DNA of 40,393 bases from Lachnospiraceae bacterium (GCA_024683645.1 JAIKYA010000054.1:1-40393); one strand, 5' to 3'; positions 26,371 to 33,998 are shown, counted from the stretch's first letter. Numbers and translations: made by a program. Notes: generated from the sequence alone by a model not told the origin.

Positions 26371-26781
26371 ATGGCAGTTGTCAGTGAGTTGCTCCGTGCG
26401 GAGGAAAACGGAAGTCTGAGTTTCGGAGATTACAGTCTTTCGCAGAAGTCAAAGCTTGAGGATTTCAAGCATAAAGGAGATATCTTAAAGGTCAAGACCT
26501 TTAATGAGATAACCAGACTTGAGAAGAACGGAATGGTCCTTTACGAATCCGTTCCCGGTACTGCGGTAACCGGCTTTACCGAGGATGAGAACGGTGTATC
26601 CTTTATGGTGGAAGGGCCCGAGGATGCACAGATAACGGTAGGACTTGCCGAGGATACGGGCTATAAGGTAACGGCCGGCGGCGAGGAGATAGGCATGATG
26701 AAGACCAACCTTGGCGGAAAGCTTTCCTTTGGTGTGGAGCTTGCCGGCAGGGATGCCGTAAAGGTGGAAATAAAGAAGTAA
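26371..26781 (+). CDS. Conserved small protein of unknown function upstream of radA
   Basis: The 136 residues (MAVVSELLRAEENGSLSFGDYSL) have no signal peptide or membrane segment and look like beta strands: TFNEITRLEKNGMVLYESVPGTAVTGF, then a C-terminal half suggesting a small beta sandwich. Similar proteins in Lachnospiraceae are, from memory, labelled endosialidase, but no sialidase motif is visible, so the label should not be used for function. GGAGG lies before the start. Its stop codon directly touches the radA start (TAA ATG), so the two are translated together. Confidence 0.75.
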   Translation: MAVVSELLRAEENGSLSFGDYSLSQKSKLEDFKHKGDILKVKTFNEITRLEKNGMVLYESVPGTAVTGFTEDENGVSFMVEGPEDAQITVGLAEDTGYKVTAGGEEIGMMKTNLGGKLSFGVELAGRDAVKVEIKK

Positions 26782-28152
26782 ATGGCAAAAGGCAAATTTA
26801 AGACCGTCTTTTTCTGCAAGGAATGCGGCTATGAATCAGCCAAGTGGTCGGGACAGTGTCCGTCCTGCCATGCATGGAATACCATGACCGAGCAGGAGAT
26901 AAAAGAAGGCGGAAATACGAGAAAGACGCATACTTCATATGAAGCGGCGAGGCCTGTTAAGCTCACGGAGATAGAGCTTAATGAGGAAGACAGGATGCCT
27001 ACGGGCATAGGCGAGCTGGACCGTGTACTGGGAGGCGGAGTGGTTCCGGGTTCCCTGATACTGGTCGGCGGTGATCCGGGCATAGGCAAGTCCACCCTGC
27101 TGCTGCAGACCTGCAGGGAACTGTCGGCAGCCGGTAAGAAGCTGATATATATTTCCGGCGAGGAGTCGGTGCGTCAGATAAGGATGAGGGCCGACAGGCT
27201 CGGCGGTTTCAACGATTCGCTGCTGCTCTTATGCGAAACGGATCTTGATGATATAAGCAGGGTACTGAAAGAAGAGAAGCCTGATGTGGCCGTGATAGAC
27301 TCCATACAGACAATGTTCAACGAGGAGGTGAGCGGCACTCCCGGCAGTGTTTCACAGGTAAGGGAGTCTACGGCAGTGCTGCTGCAGCTGGCCAAGACGC
27401 AGAACATTGCGGTGTTCATAGTAGGTCATGTGACCAAGGAGGGAACGGTTGCGGGACCGAGGATGCTCGAGCATATGGTTGATACGGTGCTCTACTTCGA
27501 AGGCGACAGGCACGGTTCCTACAGGGTACTCAGAGGTGTGAAAAACCGCTTCGGCTCCACCAACGAGATAGGCGTGTTTGAGATGGAATCCGAGGGACTG
27601 AGGGAAGTGAAGAATCCTTCGGAATATCTGCTGGACGGACGCGTGCGCGATGCGAGCGGAACGGTAACGGCCTGCATGATGGAAGGTTCGAGACCGATAC
27701 TTTTAGAGATACAGGCGCTTGTGGCACCGACTGCTTTCGGTATACCGAGAAGGCAGGCAACCGGTGCGGATCTGAACAGACTCAACCTTTTAATGGCGGT
27801 ACTGGAAAAGCGCATAGGCATGCATCTGGGCAACTGCGATGCATATGTCAATGTAGCCGGAGGCATGAAGATTGTGGAACCGGCCGTGGATCTGGCAATA
27901 GCTATGGCGGTGATATCAAGTTTCATCAACAGACCGGTGAGTGACCGTCTGCTGGCTATAGGAGAGATAGGTCTTTCCGGTGAGGTCAGAGGCGTGAGCC
28001 AGATAGAAGCAAGGGTTTCCGAGGCCGCAAAGCTCGGCTATGAAAGCTGCATTATCCCGAAAGTCAATGCCGCAAGACTTAAAGGCATAAAGGGCATGAA
28101 GCTGATCGAGGCAGAGACTGTAAGGGATGCTATAGAACTGATAAAAAATTAA
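26782..28152 (+). CDS. radA: DNA repair and recombination protein RadA (Sms)
   Basis: RadA helps branch migration during recombination and repair. The 456 residues contain the four-Cys zinc finger (Cys12, Cys15, Cys26, Cys29), the Walker A GGDPGIGKSTLL near 95-106, VAVIDSIQTM (Walker B), the RadA-specific KNRFGSTNEIGVF near 254 and a C-terminal Lon-protease-like domain (GMHLGNCDAYVNVAGG, EIGLSGEVRGV). The start ATG follows the previous stop with no gap and no strong RBS, so translation probably depends on coupling to the upstream gene. Confidence 0.97.
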   Translation: MAKGKFKTVFFCKECGYESAKWSGQCPSCHAWNTMTEQEIKEGGNTRKTHTSYEAARPVKLTEIELNEEDRMPTGIGELDRVLGGGVVPGSLILVGGDPGIGKSTLLLQTCRELSAAGKKLIYISGEESVRQIRMRADRLGGFNDSLLLLCETDLDDISRVLKEEKPDVAVIDSIQTMFNEEVSGTPGSVSQVRESTAVLLQLAKTQNIAVFIVGHVTKEGTVAGPRMLEHMVDTVLYFEGDRHGSYRVLRGVKNRFGSTNEIGVFEMESEGLREVKNPSEYLLDGRVRDASGTVTACMMEGSRPILLEIQALVAPTAFGIPRRQATGADLNRLNLLMAVLEKRIGMHLGNCDAYVNVAGGMKIVEPAVDLAIAMAVISSFINRPVSDRLLAIGEIGLSGEVRGVSQIEARVSEAAKLGYESCIIPKVNAARLKGIKGMKLIEAETVRDAIELIKN

Positions 28153-28180
28153 GAATTCAGATAAAAGGAGATGTTAGAAA

Positions 28181-28693
28181 ATGGCACTACTAAAAGAATG
28201 GCAGAAAATGGCATACGACACAAATGCAAATGACCAGAACACCTTAAGAAAGCTCTGGGACGATTATTTCTTCCAGGAAAAGAGGATCTACGCGGAACTC
28301 TTAAAGAATCCCGGGGAAGATATAAAGGGAACCGTAAAGGAACTGGCTGAGAAATACCAGCTGTCAGTTATGTACATGACAGGTTTTTTGGACGGTATCA
28401 ATGAGAGCTTAAAAGAAGCCAACCCCATCGAGGAGATGGAAGAAGATACAGTGGTCAATCTCAATTATGATCTTGAAAAGCTGTATATGAACATGGTTGA
28501 TGCCAAGGCTGACTGGCTTTACAATCTCGAAGAGTGGAAGAACATCTTTGACGATGAGAAGAGAGAGGCGCTGTACAAAGAGGCGAGACAGAGAGGGACA
28601 GTAAGGAACGAAGGTGTCAAGATCTATCCCAACGATCCCTGCCCCTGCGGAAGCGGTAAAAAGTATAAGAAGTGCTGCGGTAAGGCAGGCTGA
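28181..28693 (+). CDS. SEC-C motif protein
   Basis: The 170 residues end in [21 protein letters not shown], a SEC-C zinc motif like the one at the end of SecA. The first 140 residues are helical, acidic and without a domain I recognise ([20 protein letters not shown]). AAGGAG lies about ten bases before the start. It is 28 bases after radA and 18 before a G3E GTPase gene. SEC-C motifs bind zinc and often contact the ribosome or SecB; the actual role is unknown. Confidence 0.88.
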   Translation: MALLKEWQKMAYDTNANDQNTLRKLWDDYFFQEKRIYAELLKNPGEDIKGTVKELAEKYQLSVMYMTGFLDGINESLKEANPIEEMEEDTVVNLNYDLEKLYMNMVDAKADWLYNLEEWKNIFDDEKREALYKEARQRGTVRNEGVKIYPNDPCPCGSGKKYKKCCGKAG

Positions 28694-28711
28694 TAAGGAG
28701 GCGTTTTTAAA

Positions 28712-29914
28712 ATGACTAGGATAGATGTTGTATCAGGTTTTCTGGGAGCGGGTAAGACCACGCTCATAAAGAAGATGCTTAAGGAAGCATGGAACGGTGA
28801 GCAGGTAGTGCTCATCGAGAATGAGTTTGGCGAGATAGGCATAGACGGCGGATTCTTAAAGGATGCCGGCATCGAGATCACCGAGATGAATTCGGGCTGC
28901 ATATGCTGTTCGCTCGTGGGAGATTTCGGAACGGCTTTAAAAGAAGTGATGGAGAAGTATCATCCCGACCGTATCGTCATCGAGCCTTCGGGTGTAGGCA
29001 AGCTTTCGGATGTCGTGAAAGCCGTACAGAAAGCGGATCTCGGAGACGAGGTGGTACTTAACAGTGCTACGACGGTTGTTGATGCAAAGAAGGCAAAGCT
29101 GTATGTGAAGAACTTCGGCGAGTTTTTCAATAACCAGGTGGAAAATGCAGGCACGATCATACTGAGCCGTACCGGCGATATCAGTGAGGATAAGCTTAAG
29201 AGTGCAGTTGATATACTCAAGGGTATCAATGACAAGGCTACGATCATCACTACTCCCTGGGATCAGCTTAAAGGAGCAGCCATCAAGGAGACTATCGATG
29301 GAGTGGACCTGATGGAAACACTGCTTAAGGAAGTTATCGAAGAGCATGAGCATCACCATCATCATGACGGTGAAGAGTGCGACGATCCCGAATGTGAATG
29401 CCATCATCACCACCATCATCATGACGGTGAGGAATGTGATGATCCCGAATGTGAGTGCCATCACCATCATGATCATGACGATGACGATGAGCATGATCAC
29501 GGGCATCATCACCATCACGACGATGATCATGAGCACGAACATCACCACCATCATCATCATGAAGGTGAAGAGTGCGATGATCCCGAGTGCGAGTGCCATC
29601 ACCATCATGACCATGATCATCATCACCATCATCATGCTGATGAGGTATTCGGCAGCTGGGGGATGGAGACTCCCGCTAAGTATACAAAGGCAGAGATCGA
29701 GGATAAGCTTTCCGCCCTGCTTGATGCAGTGACCTACGGTATGGTACTGCGTGCAAAAGGAATGGTGGAGAACGAAGAAGGCGGATGGATATATTTTGAT
29801 TACGTTCCCGGTGAGAGCAACGTGCGTGACGGTGAGCCCGAGGTAACAGGCAAGTTCTGCGTGATAGGCTCGAAGCTCAATAAGGAAGAATTAGAGGAGT
29901 TGTTTAAAAAATGA
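28712..29914 (+). CDS. G3E (CobW-type) GTPase with a His/Cys-rich metal-binding insert
   Basis: G3E GTPases deliver metals (zinc, nickel, cobalt) to target proteins. The 400 residues start RIDVVSGFLGAGKTTLIKKML (Walker A) and include ENEFGEIGIDGG, the metal motif NSGCICCSL (CxCC) and VIEPSGVGKLSDV. The usual NKxD is replaced by ILSRTGDI. Residues about 211-313 are an insert of His runs with three copies of GEECDDPECEC (near 220, 239 and 285), nine Cys in all; the C-terminal COG0523-like domain follows. GGAGG precedes the start. The insert resembles metal-storage stretches of HypB and ZnuA but includes Cys clusters. The four-base overlap with the next G3E gene suggests a two-protein metal-handling module. 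Confidence 0.92.
   Translation: MTRIDVVSGFLGAGKTTLIKKMLKEAWNGEQVVLIENEFGEIGIDGGFLKDAGIEITEMNSGCICCSLVGDFGTALKEVMEKYHPDRIVIEPSGVGKLSDVVKAVQKADLGDEVVLNSATTVVDAKKAKLYVKNFGEFFNNQVENAGTIILSRTGDISEDKLKSAVDILKGINDKATIITTPWDQLKGAAIKETIDGVDLMETLLKEVIEEHEHHHHHDGEECDDPECECHHHHHHHDGEECDDPECECHHHHDHDDDDEHDHGHHHHHDDDHEHEHHHHHHHEGEECDDPECECHHHHDHDHHHHHHADEVFGSWGMETPAKYTKAEIEDKLSALLDAVTYGMVLRAKGMVENEEGGWIYFDYVPGESNVRDGEPEVTGKFCVIGSKLNKEELEELFKK
29346..29637 (+). repeat. In-gene repeats coding for His runs and ECDDPECEC
   Basis: Three near-identical blocks that encode HHHH-(D/E)GEECDDPECEC-HHHH. The first two lie 57 bases apart, the third 138 bases after the second. Codon differences between copies (for example GAGTGC against GAATGT) show they are old enough to have drifted while keeping the residues. 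Confidence 0.85.
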
Positions 29915-30843
29915 AACCGGTATATCTGATAAACGGATTTTTAGACAGCGGCAAGACCAGCTTTATACGCTTTACCCTGCAGCAGCCTTACTTCCAGATA
30001 AAAGGGACGACACTTCTTCTGCTCTGTGAGGAAGGCGAAGAGGAGTACAGCGACAAAGTGCTGAAGGCATCGAAGACAGTGGTGCATACGATAGAGGAAG
30101 AAGCCGGCTTTACCGCAGCAAAACTGCTGGCGCTTGAGAAGCAGTACAATCCCGAGCGCATCATCATCGAGTACAACGGCATGTGGAACATGAAAGGACT
30201 GGCGCTGCCGTTCCACTGGAACATAGAACAGCAGATCACCTGTGTGGATGCATCGACTTTCCCGACATATTACAGCAATATGAAATCCATGGTCGCAGAG
30301 ATGATAAGGAAATCCGAGCTGATCATCTTTAACCGCTGCGATACGGTGATGGAAGAGCTGGGCAGCTACCGAAGAAATGTCAAGGCAGTGAATGCTTCAG
30401 CCGATGTAATCTTTGAGAACGCCCAGGGCGAGATAAACGAGATATTCGAGGAGGATCTGCCCTACGATCTGAAAGCAGAGCGTATAGATCTTGACGACAA
30501 TACCTTCGGTATCTGGTACATAGATGTGATGGATCACATCGAAAGATATGCGGGCAAGACTATCAGCTTTGTGGGTATGGTGATGAAGCCGCCCGGATTC
30601 CCGAAAGGGTATTTCGTACCGGGACGCATGGCCATGACCTGCTGTGCCGAGGATATGACTTTTCTTGGTTATGCATGCAAGTGGGACGAGACGGATGCTT
30701 TAAAAGAAAAAGACTGGGTAAGGGTCGAAGGCAAGATCGCAAAGGATTATTTTAAGGGCTATAACGGCGAAGGACCGGTATTTACAGCCGCGAAAGTGGA
30801 GAAATGCGATAAACCCAGAAACGAAGTGGTAGGCTTCGGCTGA
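29911..30843 (+). CDS. G3E-type GTPase fused to a YcgQ/DUF1980-like domain
   Basis: The 310 residues combine two parts. The N-terminal part (1 to about 190) is a G3E-like GTPase: YLINGFLDSGKTSFI (Walker A), IIIEYNGMW in place of the usual EPSG, and LIIFNRCDTV, an NxxD guanine motif. It lacks the CxCC metal motif of the partner. The C-terminal part (about 210-300) resembles the soluble domain of YcgQ/TIGR03943 proteins: ISFVGMVMKPPGFP, GRMAMTCCAEDMTFLGYACKW, WVRVEGKI. In other Firmicutes that domain belongs to a two-gene membrane system near Zur-regulated zinc genes. The start overlaps the previous stop by four bases (ATGA). Together the pair suggests metal allocation, possibly zinc; no Zur box was recognised. 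Confidence 0.85.
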   Translation: MKPVYLINGFLDSGKTSFIRFTLQQPYFQIKGTTLLLLCEEGEEEYSDKVLKASKTVVHTIEEEAGFTAAKLLALEKQYNPERIIIEYNGMWNMKGLALPFHWNIEQQITCVDASTFPTYYSNMKSMVAEMIRKSELIIFNRCDTVMEELGSYRRNVKAVNASADVIFENAQGEINEIFEEDLPYDLKAERIDLDDNTFGIWYIDVMDHIERYAGKTISFVGMVMKPPGFPKGYFVPGRMAMTCCAEDMTFLGYACKWDETDALKEKDWVRVEGKIAKDYFKGYNGEGPVFTAAKVEKCDKPRNEVVGFG

Positions 30844-30864
30844 GAAATTGAAAGTAAGTGCATT

Positions 30865-30892
30865 AAAAAGGCTGATATAGCAGCCTTTTTTC
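30865..30892 (+). terminator. Intrinsic terminator after the G3E pair
   Basis: A perfect 10-bp stem AAAAAGGCTG (30865-30874) and CAGCCTTTTT (30881-30890) around ATATAG, with a T-run. It ends the metal module. Confidence 0.9.
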
Positions 30893-31007
30893 TTTACAGA
30901 AAAGAATTCGCATTCCTCGGTCCGTGCGCCGCAGCATAGCTGATAAATCCTGCTAAGCCGCTTCTAATGCCATTTGAGCGTGAATGGCCGTTAAATGGAC
31001 TACAGAG

Positions 31008-31299
31008 ACACGAAGAATTTATAAGAATTGTGATTTTCGTGTCGACAGTTTTCGGGGCGTTGAGAAAAAAGACACGAATAACTGAACAGCTCCGTTTTTT
31101 TCGTGTAAGCCGATTTTTTGCTCGCGGAAGAAATGGCACGAAAAAACAGTTTATTTCATAATTTTCGTGTTAGTTAGTTTTGGTGCCTGAAAAGGTGCTG
31201 ACACGAAAATAATAAGAAGAGTCTGCTCTTCGTGTCTGACTGATAAAAGACTTCAAAACGCCCGACACGAAAATTACGGTTTTTCCCGATTTATCGTGT
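31008..31299. repeat. Five regularly spaced inverted-repeat units ACACGAA-N21-TTCGTGT
   Basis: Units lie at 31008-31042, 31072-31106, 31136-31170, 31201-31235 and 31265-31299; each is exactly 35 bases. The left arm is ACACGAA in four units and GCACGAA in the third, always preceded by G. The right arm is TTCGTGT in four and ATCGTGT in the fifth. The 21 bases inside and the 29 or 30 bases between units are not conserved, but their lengths are. The period is 64, 64, 65, 64 bases. Confidence 0.9.
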
Positions 31300-31452
31300 A
31301 AAAAATGTAAACCAAGCTCACATTTGCAATGATAAGTCGACGTTATGTAAAGATAAATATGATATAAGGGACATTCCTTTTGGTTTAATGTCTTCACAAG
31401 ATATATGTCACGTGCCTTCTGTTGATCTGCTTTCCGGCATCCGCTTTGCAGA

Positions 31453-31553
31453 AGACAGCATATCAACAGCTTTTCAATTTCTGCGCTGTCTATAAGCGGA
31501 GAGCGTCCTGTGAAAGACAGCATATCACATAGTTCTGTTCGTCAGTGCTGTCT
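31453..31553. repeat. Two units AGACAGC-N25-GCTGTCT with a period of 62 bases
   Basis: Units at 31453-31491 and 31515-31553, each 39 bases. The left arms share AGACAGCATATCA; the rest of the 25-base interior differs. The arrangement copies that of the five-unit array 150 bases upstream but with other arm sequences. Confidence 0.8.
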
Positions 31554-31722
31554 TTAACCGCGGTAATTCATTTTCAAGAATAATCACGGACTGTGTATAT
31601 TTAGCTGTATGTAATCAGAGGATAAATTTAGAGAGTCATATACTTAATGATAAACAGGACCGATGTTTTGCATAGTATCAGCATCATTTATCCAGGGGCT
31701 TTCAAGCAGACGGCTGTAAGAT

Positions 31723-31902
31723 AAGCCTTGCGCTACCGGCAGTGCATGAGCAACATGCAGTACCTGATCAACCAGAGGTACCTGCGCAGCCTGCAGTACT
31801 TGCGCAATATGCAGTAACTGCACAACATGCAGTGCATGAGCAGCCGGTAGTGCATGAGCAGCCGGTAGTACATGAGCAGCCTGCAGTAGTGGCGCGGATG
31901 GC
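31723..31902. repeat. Ten tandem 18-base repeats
   Basis: Consensus close to AGTRCMTGMGCARCMKGC; the copies at 31831 and 31849 are identical, and the outer copies are most diverged. The unit length is a multiple of three, so several frames stay open in phase (hexapeptides such as VLPAAH on the minus strand), but no ATG with an RBS starts them. The repeats end nine bases before the pyrI terminator. Confidence 0.85.
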
Positions 31903-31910
31903 AAGATAAC

Positions 31911-31937
31911 AAAAGGCCGCGCTGGCGGCCTTTTGTT
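31911..31937 (-). terminator. Bidirectional terminator after pyrI
   Basis: AAAAGGCCGC (31911-31920) and GCGGCCTTTT (31925-31934) pair perfectly around GCTG. The stem has A/T tails on both sides. It lies three bases past the pyrI stop and serves pyrI on the minus strand. Confidence 0.85.
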
Positions 31938-31939
31938 CT

Positions 31940-32371
31940 TTAAAATCGCTCCGTGTTCTTTTCGTCGCAGTATTTGCAGCGGTAGAGTTCACGGCCTGCA
32001 TCTGCAAGATAAAAGATATGGGGCAGTTCCTGCTCGATGGAAGTGATGCAGCGGGGGTTGTGGCATTTCATGATACCTGTGATCTCCACAGGCAGCGTAA
32101 GCTGCTTTTTTTCTACGATCACAGCGTCCTTTATCACGTTTACGGTGATGGTGTGGTCTATGACTGCAAGCACATCCATATCAAGGGTGTTGATATCACA
32201 CTCGACTTTGATGATGTCCTTCTTGCCCATCACGTTACTCTTTGCATTCTTGATTATAGCCACAGTGCAGTCCAGCTTATCAAGTCCCAGATGATAATAG
32301 ATGGACATGCTCTTGCCGGCGGGGATGTGGTCAAGTACGAAGCCTTCTTCTATTTTTCCAACGTTTAACAT
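31940..32371 (-). CDS. pyrI: Aspartate carbamoyltransferase regulatory chain
   Basis: PyrI binds nucleotides and adjusts the activity of PyrB. The 143 residues start MLNVGKIEEGFVLDHIPAGKSM, the allosteric domain, and end with a zinc domain holding KCHNPRC and RCKYC, the four Cys ligands that contact PyrB. AAGGAGG lies six or seven bases before the start. It is the second gene after pyrB, 127 bases downstream; the presence of PyrI means a dodecameric ATCase of the enterobacterial and clostridial type. Confidence 0.96.
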   Translation of the reverse strand: MLNVGKIEEGFVLDHIPAGKSMSIYYHLGLDKLDCTVAIIKNAKSNVMGKKDIIKVECDINTLDMDVLAVIDHTITVNVIKDAVIVEKKQLTLPVEITGIMKCHNPRCITSIEQELPHIFYLADAGRELYRCKYCDEKNTERF

Positions 32372-32422
32372 GTTTTCCTCCTTTTTTGAACCTATGCTTT
32401 GCTCAGGATAAAATTGAGAGCC

Positions 32423-32474
32423 GCTAAGGTTGAAACTGAAAGCTACTCAGGTTGCTGCTGATAACGGCTCACGA
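32423..32474 (-). repeat. Inverted and direct repeats in the pyrB-pyrI gap
   Basis: GAGCCG and CGGCTC bound a stretch of about 50 bases in the gap, and inside it CTAAGGTTG and CTCAGGTTG form an imperfect direct repeat. A hairpin here could adjust the ratio of PyrB to PyrI. No T-run follows on the minus strand. Confidence 0.3.
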
Positions 32475-32498
32475 TGACGTTACGGGATCCCGGCTGTG

Positions 32499-33410
32499 TC
32501 ATACGAGTTCCAGCAGGGTGAGTATCAGTGCCATGCGGACATATACACCGTACTGTACCTGCTTGAAGTATACGGCGCGCGGATCGGAATCCACCTCTAC
32601 GGAGATCTCGTTCACCCTCGGCAGGGGATGGAGTATCAGGCAGTCCGGTTTTGCAAGTGCCATCTTGGCTTTGTTGAGTATGTAGAAATCTTTCAGACGC
32701 ACGTAATCCTCTTCGTTGAAGAAGCGCTCGCGCTGCACTCTGGTCATATACAGAAGATCAAGTTTGCTCATCACGTCTTCGAGGCGTATCACCTCTTCGA
32801 AGGACAGTGCATTCTCCCAGAGTTTTTCACGAAGGTAGCCGGGGATACGGAGTTCTTCGGGGGAAATGAAGACGAACTTTATACCGGTATAGCGGGAGAG
32901 TGCATTAACAAGGGAATGCACGGTGCGGCCGAATTTCAGGTCGCCGCAGATACCGATGGTGAAATCGTTGAGCCGCCCCTTAAGTGAGCGGATCGTGAGC
33001 AGATCGGTAAGAGTCTGTGTCGGATGCTGGTGTCCGCCGTCGCCCGCATTGATCACGGGGATAGAGGAATGCGAAGCCGCTACCATCGGAGCACCTTCCT
33101 TGGGATGGCGCATAGCGCATATATCCGCAAAGCAGGATATGACGCGGATCGTATCCGATACGCTCTCGCCCTTGCTGGCGGAAGAAGAACCGGCATCCGA
33201 AAAGCCGATGACGGAGCCGCCAAGGTTCAGCATTGCTGTCTCAAAGCTTAAGCGTGTACGCGTGCTGGGTTCGTAGAAGCAGGTTGCAAGCTTTTTTCCG
33301 GCACATCTGTGTGCATATTTTTCGGGATCGCGCTCAATGTCCGCGGCCAGATCGAAAAGCTTATCGAGCTCTTCTACCGAAAAGTCCATAGGATTCATTA
33401 AATGTCTCAT
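32499..33410 (-). CDS. pyrB: Aspartate carbamoyltransferase catalytic chain
   Basis: PyrB makes carbamoyl aspartate, the committed step of pyrimidine synthesis. The start is [11 protein letters not shown] at 33410 with GGAGG five bases upstream; a slightly longer frame would begin inside the RBS. The 303 residues include [14 protein letters not shown] (carbamoyl phosphate site), [12 protein letters not shown] and [12 protein letters not shown]. pyrI follows. Directly upstream sits a strong terminator-like hairpin with no room for a promoter after it, so pyrB transcription must pass through that hairpin. Confidence 0.97.
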   Translation of the reverse strand: MRHLMNPMDFSVEELDKLFDLAADIERDPEKYAHRCAGKKLATCFYEPSTRTRLSFETAMLNLGGSVIGFSDAGSSSASKGESVSDTIRVISCFADICAMRHPKEGAPMVAASHSSIPVINAGDGGHQHPTQTLTDLLTIRSLKGRLNDFTIGICGDLKFGRTVHSLVNALSRYTGIKFVFISPEELRIPGYLREKLWENALSFEEVIRLEDVMSKLDLLYMTRVQRERFFNEEDYVRLKDFYILNKAKMALAKPDCLILHPLPRVNEISVEVDSDPRAVYFKQVQYGVYVRMALILTLLELV

Positions 33411-33426
33411 GATAACCTCCATAAAA

Positions 33427-33450
33427 AAGAGGAGAAATAAATCTCCTCTT
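33427..33450 (-). terminator. Terminator or attenuator between nitroreductase and pyrB
   Basis: On the minus strand AAGAGGAGA and TCTCCTCTT form a perfect 9-bp stem with a 6-base loop, followed by TTTTAT and, almost at once, the pyrB RBS GGAGG and ATG (33410). It has the form of an intrinsic terminator. The stem also contains CTCC, which could pair with the pyrB RBS. Confidence 0.75.
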
Positions 33451-33455
33451 AAATC

Positions 33456-33998
33456 TTATATGATGTTCAACAGTTCCGATACTTCCTTGCGCCTGGGAGC
33501 TGAGGGCTCTTCAGCGGGATATCCCAAAGGAATGAGTGCAACGAGATCTCTGTCTTCGGGAATCTCAAGGATGTTCCTGATCGTATCGATATCAAAGAGT
33601 CCGAGAATAACAGTGCCGAGGCCATGCTCGTGTGCTGCAAGACAGAAGGTCTGTGACGCGATACCTGCATCGAAGAACTGCCATCTGTCTTCTCTTTCCG
33701 TGGAGAAGGAACCGTCCCGCTCATAACCGGAGCGGCCTTTTAAGATCGTTACGGCAACAAGTACAGGTGCCTGTTCGATGATGGTGCCGTTGCCGGCCCA
33801 GATAGTGGTGCCTTCTTTGGCTATCCTGCTTTTCAGTGCGGGATCCTTAACTGCGATATAACGTGTTATCTGCGTATGTTTCCAGCTGGGAGAATAGGAA
33901 GCTTCTTCGACTATCTCTCTGATGATGTCGTCATCAACAGGCTTATCGCTGTATTTCCTGATGCTGCGTCGTCCGAGTATGCATTCTTTAACGTTCAT
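33456..33998 (-). CDS. Nitroreductase-family FMN protein
   Basis: The 180 residues belong to the nitroreductase fold, which uses FMN and NAD(P)H to reduce diverse substrates. MNVKECILGRRSIRKYSDKPV is the usual start with the FMN-binding RRSIRKY; AAHEHGLGTVILGLFDIDTI and ALIPLGYPAEEPSAPRRKEV are the C-terminal flavin-site blocks. The start at 33998 has AAGGAGGG six bases upstream. The gene lies directly before pyrB on the same strand, divergent from chorismate mutase. The substrate is unknown. Confidence 0.92.
   Translation of the reverse strand: MNVKECILGRRSIRKYSDKPVDDDIIREIVEEASYSPSWKHTQITRYIAVKDPALKSRIAKEGTTIWAGNGTIIEQAPVLVAVTILKGRSGYERDGSFSTEREDRWQFFDAGIASQTFCLAAHEHGLGTVILGLFDIDTIRNILEIPEDRDLVALIPLGYPAEEPSAPRRKEVSELLNII

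Larger units (their letters stand above)
30893..31910. other. Gene-free repeat island of about one kilobase
   Basis: No open frame here has both an RBS and a plausible composition. The stretch is visibly richer in A and T than the neighbouring genes (23 of 60 bases are G or C in 31021-31080). It contains, in order, an inverted pair CCATTT/AAATGG (30970-30998), five spaced ACACGAA/TTCGTGT units, small pairs AAATGT/ACATTT (31303-31325) and GACATT/AATGTC (31370-31392), two spaced AGACAGC/GCTGTCT units, a pair GGATAAAT/ATTTATCC (31620-31693) and ten 18-base tandem repeats. It is flanked by terminators of the two converging neighbours. No transposase, reverse transcriptase or cas gene is near. Confidence 0.8.

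Noticed and set aside
28937..29635. Minus-strand frame coding for a Met/Val-rich hydrophobic protein
   Set aside because: The pattern is the reverse complement of His and Asp codons in the G3E insert; it looks like a membrane protein only by accident.
31008..31299. A CRISPR array (35-base repeat, 29-30-base spacer)
   Set aside because: The dimensions fit, but only the outer seven bases of each unit are conserved; the inner 21 bases differ completely, and no cas gene is in the window. A standard CRISPR repeat would be nearly identical throughout.
31008..31299. Integron attC sites
   Set aside because: The arms are not of the RYYYAAC/GTTRRRY type, no cassettes lie between them and no integrase gene is present.
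30894..31523. Several open frames of 60-120 codons in the repeat island
   Set aside because: They run through the inverted repeats, lack ribosome binding sites and have no recognisable composition or motif.
31644..31904. Minus-strand open frame of hexapeptide repeats (VLPAAH and similar)
   Set aside because: It is explained by the 18-base tandem repeats, whose length is a multiple of three. It starts with TTG and has no RBS.
33410..33456. A PyrR-binding antiterminator before pyrB
   Set aside because: There are only a few bases between the nitroreductase stop and the hairpin, with no room for a PyrR-binding loop unless it lies inside the nitroreductase gene; none was recognised.
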